A stretch of DNA of 64,000 nt. It comes from a bacterium (GTDB taxonomy: Bacteria; Hinthialibacterota; Hinthialibacteria; H5-UNCL2). Every line of letters starts with the position of its first letter. Position 1 is the stretch's first letter. Shown piece by piece: positions 9,774-17,097 of this stretch. Location of the stretch: the NCBI GenBank assembly GCA_015075175.1, contig JABTUV010000003.1, positions 1 to 64,000 on the forward strand, read 5' to 3'. The notes under the pieces are model-generated. The model had not been told where the DNA came from. It did not search any database and was given only the letters and a program-made list of their open reading frames with translations. The position numbers were made by a program, and so were the translations under genes.

Positions 9774-11717
9774 GTGAGAAGCGCTTCCAGCGTCCAGTCC
9801 GTCAGTTTCTCGCTGTTCGGCGACCAGGCCTGCGCCTGCGCGCAGGATCCGACGGGTTACGCCAGCGCGGTGGACATGATGCGCCGCCTGCGCGGGCCGC
9901 TGACCGTCTCCTGGGACTTGACCATGGACTGCCACCTGCGCTGCGCCCACTGCTTCAACATGAGCGGTTCGCACCGCCACCCGGACGAGCTGACGCACGC
10001 GGAGGCGATGGCCCTGTGCCGGCAGCTGATCGACCTGGAGGTGCTGAATGTGTGCCTGTGCGGGGGCGAGCCGCTTCTGCGGGCGGACCTCTTCGAGATC
10101 GCCGAGACGCTGGGCGCCGCGGACATCGTGTTGTCGATGGTGACCAACGGGTATTACCTGACGGAGGAGAAGGCGCGGCGGCTGGAAGCGGCGGGCGTGC
10201 GCTTCATTCAGGTGAGCATCGACGGCGTGGACGCGGAGACCCACGAGCGGTTGCGGGGGCTGTCCGGCTCCTTCGAGCGCGCCCTGGCCGCCGCGCGGGC
10301 GGTCGCCAAGACCAAGGTGGAACTGGCCGTCGCCTTCTGTCCCACCCGCTTCAACATCGAGCAGTTCCCCGACTACGTCAGGATGGTGCGCGAGCTGGGC
10401 GCCAAACAGATTCGCATGATGCCCATCCTGCGCATGGGCCGCGCCGAACTCTTCCGCGACGAACTCCTGCCCACCGCCGACCAACTGGTCCGCTTTCGCC
10501 AGCACGTGCAGGAGGCCTCGCTGACCGCCATGGACGACGGCGTCATGATCGAGCTGGGCGATCCGCTCGAGCATTTTTATCTCTTTCCGCGCAACGACGC
10601 CAAGCTCTTCATCCTCTGCATCCGCTCCAACGGCGATCTGACCATCACCGGCTATCTTCCGCTGGTTTTCGGCAACGTGCGCGAGCGGCCCATCATGGAC
10701 TACTGGAACGCGGGGCTGGCCGACATCTGGCGCCATCCGCTGGTCACCAGCCTGTGCGACCGCGTCACCAATCTTGAGGAACTGCGCGACATCGATCCTC
10801 TGCCGTGGGTCGAGGGCGATCTCCATGTCGATCTGTTTGATCCCCGCGCCACCCTGGAACATCCGAGCGTGAAAAAGATCATGAAACCGACTCCCAAACC
10901 CGAAGGCTTCAAGATTCGCAGCGAGCACGACGACGTCATGTCGGTGTTCCCACTGGATTTCGACTGCGGGCGGCAGGTGCATTTTCTCAATCCCAATGCC
11001 ACCTTCATCTACCGGCAGTGCGATGGAAAACGGAGCGTGGCGGAGATCGCGCGCGCGCTGATGAAGGAATACCCCGACCTGCCCAAGGAGCAGGCGCGGC
11101 GCGACGTGGAGGCGTGCCTCTTTGCGCTGGCGGACCTGGGGCTGGTGGAGTGGAAGAAAAACGGGCGCACCCCGCCGCCCAAGGCGGGGCTGCTCGTGCG
11201 CTTCTCCGACGAGACCGACTTCAAGCCCATCTCGAGCTTTCTTTCCGACTGTATCGCCGAGCAGCGCGAGGGCCGCGGCCTTCCCAACTGGTACCTGCCG
11301 GTAGACGTGGCGGGCTACTATCATCCCGTGGCGGTGCGTATGAGGCAGTTCCACAGCAAGGAGATTTGTTACGTCTTGGAGCGGGCGGGCAAGCTCCTGG
11401 GAGTGGGCAGCCTGACCTTCGTGGCCGCGCCGCTGACATCGTCGCAGATCGGCTGCCTGGCGGTGCGGGGGGACTCGGCGGCGGAGCATCGCGATCTTTC
11501 CTCCATCCTTCTGGACGGGCTGTGCCGCGCCGGGCGGCATCTGGGCCTGACCAAGCTGAAGTGCAGTCTGTTGGGCGACGAACCCGCCGCGCCGCTGGCC
11601 CGGTTCCTGTCCGAGCACGGGTTCGCCTGCGAGGCGGTGCTGCGCGACGAACTGGGACCGGGCGGCCACTACTCGGTGTACTCGAAGCCCCTGCCGCGGT
11701 CGGAGGAGAAGCCGTGA
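9774..11717 (+). CDS. Radical SAM protein fused to PqqD-like and GNAT-like domains
   Basis: Start GTG 9774 is chosen because AGGAGG at 9761-9766 lies 7 nt upstream; a GTG at 9768 is too close. The protein has about 647 residues. The radical SAM cluster motif is CHLRCAHC (Cys53, Cys57, Cys60), followed by a GGEPLLR motif near residue 96 and a TNGYYL strand. The segment where a SPASM domain would be keeps little Cys content (FILCIRSNGDLTITG), so auxiliary clusters are doubtful. Residues about 386-465 resemble PqqD (NPNATFIYRQCDGKRSVAEI), the fold that binds leader peptides in many RiPP maturases. The last 170 residues look like a GNAT acetyltransferase. Its stop overlaps the next start by 4 nt (GTGA). 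A peptide-modifying role is inferred from the PqqD-like domain and from the short Asn-rich gene downstream. Confidence 0.85.
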   Translation: MRSASSVQSVSFSLFGDQACACAQDPTGYASAVDMMRRLRGPLTVSWDLTMDCHLRCAHCFNMSGSHRHPDELTHAEAMALCRQLIDLEVLNVCLCGGEPLLRADLFEIAETLGAADIVLSMVTNGYYLTEEKARRLEAAGVRFIQVSIDGVDAETHERLRGLSGSFERALAAARAVAKTKVELAVAFCPTRFNIEQFPDYVRMVRELGAKQIRMMPILRMGRAELFRDELLPTADQLVRFRQHVQEASLTAMDDGVMIELGDPLEHFYLFPRNDAKLFILCIRSNGDLTITGYLPLVFGNVRERPIMDYWNAGLADIWRHPLVTSLCDRVTNLEELRDIDPLPWVEGDLHVDLFDPRATLEHPSVKKIMKPTPKPEGFKIRSEHDDVMSVFPLDFDCGRQVHFLNPNATFIYRQCDGKRSVAEIARALMKEYPDLPKEQARRDVEACLFALADLGLVEWKKNGRTPPPKAGLLVRFSDETDFKPISSFLSDCIAEQREGRGLPNWYLPVDVAGYYHPVAVRMRQFHSKEICYVLERAGKLLGVGSLTFVAAPLTSSQIGCLAVRGDSAAEHRDLSSILLDGLCRAGRHLGLTKLKCSLLGDEPAAPLARFLSEHGFACEAVLRDELGPGGHYSVYSKPLPRSEEKP

Positions 11718-13141
11718 GCATCAAGGTGACGCGTACGACCGCTCCGGCGCTCCGCGAGCTGCGTGAAGTCCTGCAGGAGACGCGCTACGACGCCCTGCAG
11801 CGCGCCATGCGCGGCGCGCAGTACTACATGGACCCCTGGCCCAACTACGCCGCGCTCTCCGCGCTGTGCGCGCGCATCCCCGAGCGGCCGGCCACGCTCT
11901 TTCGCCTGCTCTTGCTTGGCGACCCTGTCCCGGTTGCGGACGCAAACGCGGCGCTGGGCCGCGAACTGGTCGAGGCGCTCTCAAAAGTCGGCATCCTGCA
12001 TCGCGCCGGAAAAGACCGGCTGGAGACGGTCAACTACTCGCTCATCAGCTACCAGGACCGTTACGTCTTCACCGACTTGCCCTACTTCTATCCCACCTGC
12101 CGGCGCAAGGACACGCGCATCTATATCGGGGCCGATTCGTATCTCCTGGGGCAGAATCTTCTCTCCGACTGCCAGGGGGACGTGCTGGACCTGTGCACGG
12201 GCACGGGCTTTCAGGCCATCCAGGCGTCGTCGCCGTCCAACCGGATCGTGGGGGTGGAGCTGGCGCCCGAGGCGGTGGGCGCGGCGCGCTGCAACGTCGT
12301 CTTGAACGGCTTTTCCGAGCGCATCGAGATTCTCCACGGCAATCTCTACGAGGCCGTGGGCGACGCCCGGTTCGACGTGATCTACGCCAACCCGCCCTTC
12401 CTGCCCGTGCCCGAGGGCGTGCGCTACCCGATGTCGGGCGACGGGGGTTACGACGGGCTGGCGGTGTTGCGGCGGATTGTCGAGGGACTGCCGGGCCATC
12501 TCAAACCGGGAGGCCGGGCGGCGCTGATCGCGGAGGGCGTGGGCGACGATGCGGCGCCCTTCGTCGCGCGCGACCTCGCCCGCATCTTCAAGGGCGGCCG
12601 CTGGAACGTGCTCTTGCTCATCCGCGGCGAGATGCCGCTGGAATATCAATCCTACGTGATCGCCAAAATGACCAGCGAGGTGTACGGCGAGGTGAGTTGC
12701 GACGAGCTGTGCGACAAGTGGCGCGAGATGTACGAGAAGCAGGGCGCGACGCGGCTCTATTCGTTTCATCTGTACGTCGAGCGGACGCCGCGGGGCGGCC
12801 GGGTCGAGACCGTCCGGCTGTCGCGCATGGGCAGCGCGCGCGACGTGCCGCGGCTTGCGCCCGGCTTGGAATACCGCCCCGGCACGCCCTCCTACTTTGT
12901 CTATCGGGACGGCCGCCGGCTGGGCGAGATCGACCAGGAGACGCGCGAGTTTCTCGAGCTCTGCGACGGCCGGTCGAGCATCGGCGCCATCTCCGCCCAG
13001 CTTTTTCCCCGCTACGCCGAGCGCTATCGCGACGGCGGGTTGTACCGCGCCCTCTACGAGGCTCTCAACACCTGCCAGACGCTCTCCGCCATGCAGGTCC
13101 TCGTCGCCGGCGACGGGAAGGGAGAGAAAAGCCGTGATTGA
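11714..13141 (+). CDS. Class I methyltransferase with PqqD-like C-terminal domain
   Basis: GTG 11714 overlaps the preceding TGA, the usual sign of translational coupling. The protein has about 475 residues. An N-terminal helical part is followed by a Rossmann methyltransferase: SAM-binding loop DLCTGTGFQAI near residue 157, acidic strand end GVELAP, and NPPF near residue 226. The (N/D)PP(F/Y) motif is typical of N-methyltransferases acting on amide or amino nitrogen (PrmC/HemK, RsmC type). Residues about 393-465 again resemble PqqD (YFVYRDGRRLGEIDQETREF..CDGRSSIGAI), so two adjacent enzymes carry PqqD-like domains. Directly downstream lies the Asn-rich peptide gene, which makes side-chain amide N-methylation of Asn an attractive but untested substrate. 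A ribosomal-protein or RNA target remains possible. Confidence 0.85.
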   Translation: MSIKVTRTTAPALRELREVLQETRYDALQRAMRGAQYYMDPWPNYAALSALCARIPERPATLFRLLLLGDPVPVADANAALGRELVEALSKVGILHRAGKDRLETVNYSLISYQDRYVFTDLPYFYPTCRRKDTRIYIGADSYLLGQNLLSDCQGDVLDLCTGTGFQAIQASSPSNRIVGVELAPEAVGAARCNVVLNGFSERIEILHGNLYEAVGDARFDVIYANPPFLPVPEGVRYPMSGDGGYDGLAVLRRIVEGLPGHLKPGGRAALIAEGVGDDAAPFVARDLARIFKGGRWNVLLLIRGEMPLEYQSYVIAKMTSEVYGEVSCDELCDKWREMYEKQGATRLYSFHLYVERTPRGGRVETVRLSRMGSARDVPRLAPGLEYRPGTPSYFVYRDGRRLGEIDQETREFLELCDGRSSIGAISAQLFPRYAERYRDGGLYRALYEALNTCQTLSAMQVLVAGDGKGEKSRD

Positions 13142-14138
13142 CACCGGAACACAGAAAGCCGCAGCGGGGAAAGCAAAACCGAGTCCTCGAGTATCGGCCC
13201 CTCGCGTATATACAATGGTGGCAGGCTGTGACTTCGGGCCGCGGTTCGAGTGGACGGCGGGGCGCTGTGGTCGTGCTTGGTACGACATTGGAAAAGAGGG
13301 TTTTCGTTACATGGGCGCGTTTAGTCGTCCTCTCGATACGCGGCCCGAGGTGAGACCCCGATCGGGTGAAGGTATCTCCTCGGGCCGCTACTCGAGGACT
13401 CGGATTTCCTTCTCTCGCTGCACGTTGCAGCGTTTCAGGCGGAGCGTTCCGGCGCTCGCGCTGTACCTGCTGTGGGCGTCCGCCGCCGGTGCGGGCGATC
13501 CGCTCGCCGTATTGGGAGAGGCGCAGAAGTTCTCCTTTCAGGTCGGCGGCGCCGAGGTGGCCGTGCTGGATTGCCGTTACAGCCGCGCCCAGGGCGGAAA
13601 CTACAGCGTCGAGTCGGACCTCTCGTTTGATTACGGAAAGATGACGCCCGGAGGCCCCAAACTGGAGATGACTAGCCGGCTGGTAGTGGACGGCAGCGCC
13701 GCGCCGCAATCGTACCGGCTCAGCGCGCGCGTGGGCGCCGAAATTCAGCAGGCGACCTGCGACCGAGTCGGCGATCGTTGGAAATGCCAGGCTACGGCGC
13801 GCGGCCAGACGTTGGACAAGGAGTTCCCCATCGATCCCGCCGCGCCCTTCGTCGTGCTCGACAACAACATGATCGGCCACTGGGCGCTCTACCTGGCGCT
13901 GGCCCGCCCGCCCGCCGGCGCCTCGCGCGAGCTCTCCGCCTTCGTGCCCCAGTCGCTCTCCCAGCAGCGCTTCCAACTCGCTCCCCTCTCCCCCGACGCG
14001 GACGGCAATCCGCGCCTCTCGGTTCAGCCCATCCAGGAGACTTTCATCTGCAACAAGTCCGGCAAGCTCCTCCGTATCGAGGAGCCCCGGCAGAATCTTG
14101 TCATTATCGATGTGGCCGAAAGGAAAGCGAGTCATTGA
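13134..14138 (+). CDS. Secreted protein with NMIG-module; 5' end contains an inverted-repeat element
   Basis: GTG 13134 overlaps the stop of the methyltransferase gene by 8 nt. Codons about 15-90 are made of an inverted-repeat element (13179-13403) and look unlike protein. A hydrophobic signal peptide follows (PALALYLLWASAAGAG, about nt 13449-13497), so TTG 13425 is an alternative start. The mature part is beta-rich, with LDCRYSRAQGGNYSVESD, then DNNMIGHWALYLAL and ELSAFVPQ. The same module, with DRNMIGGWAM and HALVPGQ, occurs in the C-terminal part of the transglutaminase-fold protein encoded two genes downstream. I recognise no named family; DUF3108-like periplasmic proteins have a similar look. 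Position and shared module suggest it works with that protein in the periplasm or at the surface. Confidence 0.7.
   Translation: MIDTGTQKAAAGKAKPSPRVSAPRVYTMVAGCDFGPRFEWTAGRCGRAWYDIGKEGFRYMGAFSRPLDTRPEVRPRSGEGISSGRYSRTRISFSRCTLQRFRRSVPALALYLLWASAAGAGDPLAVLGEAQKFSFQVGGAEVAVLDCRYSRAQGGNYSVESDLSFDYGKMTPGGPKLEMTSRLVVDGSAAPQSYRLSARVGAEIQQATCDRVGDRWKCQATARGQTLDKEFPIDPAAPFVVLDNNMIGHWALYLALARPPAGASRELSAFVPQSLSQQRFQLAPLSPDADGNPRLSVQPIQETFICNKSGKLLRIEEPRQNLVIIDVAERKASH
13179..13403. repeat. Inverted-repeat element inside the 5' end of the secreted-protein gene
   Basis: The left arm (13179-13197, CCGAGTCCTCGAGTATCGG) is matched in inverted orientation by 13385-13403 (CCGCTACTCGAGGACTCGG), and similarity extends outward into the flanking GCAGCG sequences. 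Inside lies CGTCCTCTCGATACGCGGC at 13327-13345. Both the arm sequence and this inner 19-mer recur near 56528 and 56592-56610, 43 kb away. This is an interspersed, MITE-like or REP-like element and not coding sequence proper, although the frame stays open through it. Confidence 0.75.
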
Positions 14139-14179
14139 CATGCTCGCAACCCCTTACCACCGTCCCCCGCGTAGTCCGG

Positions 14180-14390
14180 ATGGACGACACGCAGCGAAGG
14201 CGACTGGCTGATTTTACCCAACGCCGTCAACAACGTGAACGCCATCAACAACGCCAACTTCATCTTCAACGCCAACGCGGTGGCGAACGCGAACGCCCTG
14301 TCGAACGCGAACCTGAACTTCAACGCCAACGCCAACATCAACTGGAACGCGAACCATACCTACAACTGGAACTGGGGACCGGATAAATAA
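14180..14390 (+). CDS. Short Asn-alternating peptide; candidate RiPP precursor (start uncertain)
   Basis: The frame ending at TAA 14388-14390 encodes a 56-residue tract from 14220 with 22 Asn, all AAC. From about the eleventh residue Asn (or Ile, Val, Leu, Thr) alternates strictly with Ala, Phe, Trp, Leu, Ile, His or Tyr, for example NANALSNANLNFNANANINW, ending in GPDK. About 93% of third codon positions are G or C in this frame, and clearly fewer in the overlapping + frames. A TAG at 14172 blocks this frame upstream, so the start needs a frameshift from ATG 14180 or ATG 14140; indels are common in this stretch. The next gene starts 2 nt after the stop. Alternating Asn is the hallmark of polytheonamide-type (proteusin) cores, and rSAM, methyltransferase and exporter genes are in the same operon. 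A structural beta-solenoid or amyloid-like surface peptide is the main alternative. Confidence 0.55.
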
Positions 14391-14392
14391 CT

Positions 14393-16690
14393 ATGGGCGT
14401 GGTCATTGGGACGTGAAGAGCTGGCCGGACGCTGCGCGGCGCGGCGTTGCTCTTGGCCTTCTGGCTGGCGGGGCGGCGGGGGCGAGGCTTGCGCCCGGCG
14501 AACGCTGGTACGGCCTCGTGCACGACGGCGCGACGGTGGCTACAGCCGCGTGAGCATCGCCGCCGACCGGGTTCGGAGGGCGCGCCGTCTTGCGCGTCAA
14601 CAGAGGAGACCGTGCTGCGCCTCTCCGACTCCGACCGCCCGGTCGCCGCGGGAGCGCCGCTACCAGGGCCAGCGCGTGCTGCGCCCGCACCTCGCGCCTC
14701 TCTACGCCCACCGCATCGTGGTCCAGGACGGCCTCATGGAAGTGCAACACGCTCAAGCGCGTACGACCACTCTGGAGTGCGGCGATCTACTGCGCCGCTG
14801 GATAATAGACGCAAACTGCCGCCGCGAAGGTCTGGCGGCTCGCGGCAGCGCAGCCGCACGCCAATCCATGCGGCTGAGGCGATCGTGGCCGCGGTGGAGA
14901 CTGGAGCCGCGGGAGATGTAAGCTGGGACGACGCGCGCGATGTGCTCCTGGACGACTTGTCGCCCGTTGACTGGATGGTCCTGGCCGCGCGCTTCGGCGC
15001 GGCGACCGAGCCGCTCTCGCTGCGGGCGTTCGTCCCCCGTGAACGCGAGCGCGTCGGACTCGACCTGGCTCCCGGCAATCCCGGCGGCCTCCGTTTCACC
15101 ATCCAGGCGCAGACCGCCACGCTCGGCTGGGACGACTGCGGACTCCTGTCGCGCATGGAGGCGCCCGAACTGGGTTACAGCCTCGTGCCCGGCGACGCCT
15201 CCGTCCTCCATGCGACCGGCGCCTTGGAAGTGCTGTCCGGCCTGACCATTCCCTCGCCTGTCTCCGCCGAACGTCTTCCCGAACTGCAAGGCTGGGCGCT
15301 GCGCCTCACCGCCGACACTTACGGCGAGGAACTATCGCCCCGGGACTTGACCGTGCAGGGACAGATGTTTTCGGGATCCGTCACCGCCACGCGCGTCTCC
15401 GGGCTGTTCACGCAGTCGTGCCGGACCTACGACGGCCGCGAGGCGCCCGCGCTGGATGCGCCGCTGGAACCGGCGTTGCAGAAGTACACGCAACCGGAAG
15501 TGGGCATCGAATCGAACCATGCGCGCGTGGTCGAGACGGCGCGGGCGCTGGGCGCGGGCGCGCGCGACCGCTCGGAGGCCGCTGTACGCGCCGGCCGCTC
15601 GGTGCACGCCCACGTGCGCGGCGATCTGCTCGTGCAAGGCTCCGCGCTCACCGGCCTGCTTACCGGCCAGGGCGCCTCGGGCACGCGCGCCAAGCTGTGC
15701 GTCGCCCTGTGTCGCGCCCTCGGCGTGCCCGCCCGCCAGGCCGGCGGCCTCGTGCTCGCTCCGCCCGATTTCTCCCTCTTCGTGCCTCACTACTGGTGCG
15801 AAGTCCATATGGGCGACGCCGGATGGATTCCCATCGATCCCGTCTTCGACCGTTACAACCGGCTGCCGCTCGGCTATCTTACCTTCGTGCACCTGGGAGG
15901 GATGCGCCGCATCCAGTCGCTGGAGTTGGTCGCCGCAGAGGACCGCAAGGAGCCGGAGATGCCGCTTCTGTCCGCTACGTCCGAAATGCTTGCCGGCTGC
16001 CCGGCGCTCTCCTGGGAGTTCATCGTGGAGGAGAGGCTCATCGGAGAGAGCCATCTGCGCCCGCTGGGCCGCGTCGAATTGTCAGGCAAGTCCACGTATG
16101 CCTTCGCGCTGGAGACGCGCATCGACTCGCGCCCCGTGGGCAAGGATTATGTCGTGCAGGCGCAGGCGCGGCTCTACCTGGACGCCGCCGGCCTGCCCGC
16201 CTATTACGTTTACCAGGAGAACGTCGGCGGCGTCGTGACCGAGGCGACCTGCGACTTCAGTGCGGAGACGGGGGTGTTGCACTGGCGCGGGCCGGGCCAG
16301 TCGGCGGAATTGCCGCTCGTCCGCACGCCCGCCACCTTTATTCTGGACCGCAACATGATCGGGGGTTGGGCGATGCTTTGCCGCCGCCTGCCGCGCGCCG
16401 TGGGCGAGACCATCCCGCTGCACGCGCTCGTGCCCGGCCAGCCGCTCGAGCTGGCCACGACCGCCAGCTCGACCCGCACGGAGACCCTCTCCGACGGCGC
16501 GACCGCCTGGCTCTACGACACCGCGCCCATGGGCGAGACTCTCTGGATTGACGCCGACGGCATCCTGTGTCGCATCGACAATCCGCGCGCCGGGTTGACC
16601 ATCCGGCGGCGCAGCACGCCGCCCGGCGACGGCACGCGCAGCACGCTGCGCTACCACGGCGCTGAGCCGCCGGCAGGAGACAAGTCATGA
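14393..16690 (+). CDS. Transglutaminase-fold secreted protein with Ser replacing catalytic Cys; frameshifted N-terminus
   Basis: ATG 14393 lies 2 nt after the Asn-rich peptide stop. The first 500 nt need several frameshifts; spliced by eye they give a signal-peptide-like stretch (VALGLLAGGAAGARLAPGE) followed by RWYGLVHDG and GYSRVS, the usual N-terminus of secreted transglutaminase-like proteins. From about 14900 the frame is clean to 16690. The transglutaminase core holds LCVALCRALGVPARQAGG (from about 15692), HYWCEVHMG with His codon 15788-15790, and WIPIDP with Asp codon 15836-15838. In the family a Cys precedes the conserved Ala-helix at a fixed distance; here that codon (15677-15679) is TCG, Ser (GASGTRAK). 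His and Asp are kept. The C-terminal part repeats the DRNMIGGWAM module of the protein encoded at 13134. It may be a pseudoenzyme, a ligand-binding domain, or an enzyme with Ser chemistry. Confidence 0.7.
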
Positions 16691-17097
16691 AGGGCGCCTG
16701 GGAACTCATCCCCGTCGGACTCATCGTGGCGGCCGCCATCTACGGGGCGATGCACGTGGGCAACCTGCCCGAGCGCGTCGCCATCCACTTCAACGCCAAG
16801 GGCGAGCCGGACAACTGGATGGACCGCAAGATCGCCATCTGGCTGGCGCCCGGCTTCGCGCTCTTCTTCTTCATCGCCATCTCCATCGCGCAGGTTTACC
16901 TGCCGCAGCTTCCCTCCATCTACCTCTGGAAGACGCTGCTCGTGTTCCTCATGGCCAACGTGCAGGTGGCGACCGTCCTCTACGGCGAGGGGCAGCTGCG
17001 TTCGCCGCTGCTGGGCATCGCGCCGGCGCTCGTGCTCTTGGTCGGGTACGGAATCTGGCAGATGGTGTTCGCCATGATGACGCAGGGGAAAGGGTGA
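16687..17097 (+). CDS. DUF1648-type small membrane protein
   Basis: The ATG overlaps the preceding stop (ATGA). The 136 residues contain an N-terminal membrane helix, the DUF1648 signature (NLPERVAIHFNAKGEPDNW) and three further hydrophobic helices. In Gram-positive bacteria DUF1648 proteins of the SdpI type confer immunity to secreted peptide toxins, but most family members are uncharacterised. Here it is sandwiched between a transglutaminase-fold gene and an exporter, with coupling on both sides, so it could protect the producer or assist export. Immunity is an inference from family and position only. Confidence 0.8.
   Translation: MKGAWELIPVGLIVAAAIYGAMHVGNLPERVAIHFNAKGEPDNWMDRKIAIWLAPGFALFFFIAISIAQVYLPQLPSIYLWKTLLVFLMANVQVATVLYGEGQLRSPLLGIAPALVLLVGYGIWQMVFAMMTQGKG

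Noticed and set aside
9672-11669. A long reverse frame opposite the radical SAM gene
   Set aside because: Low-complexity shadow; the + strand has the intact rSAM and PqqD-like motifs.
13134-13424. A real N-terminal protein domain of the secreted protein
   Set aside because: The DNA there is an inverted-repeat element with a second copy 43 kb away, and the signal peptide follows it.
14132-14341. An intact antisense frame across the Asn-rich peptide gene, encoding a Leu/Ala/Phe-rich peptide with an ATG
   Set aside because: Leucine is almost only TTG, unlike the CTG/CTC of neighbouring genes. All nearby genes are on the + strand, and the Asn frame ends with TAA 2 nt before the next gene. The antisense frame mirrors the AAC codons.
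14180-14386. A + strand frame from ATG 14180 giving an Arg/Gln-rich peptide
   Set aside because: Its third codon positions are poor in G/C compared with the Asn frame, and it lacks any pattern or family signal. Only its first codons may belong to the real leader.
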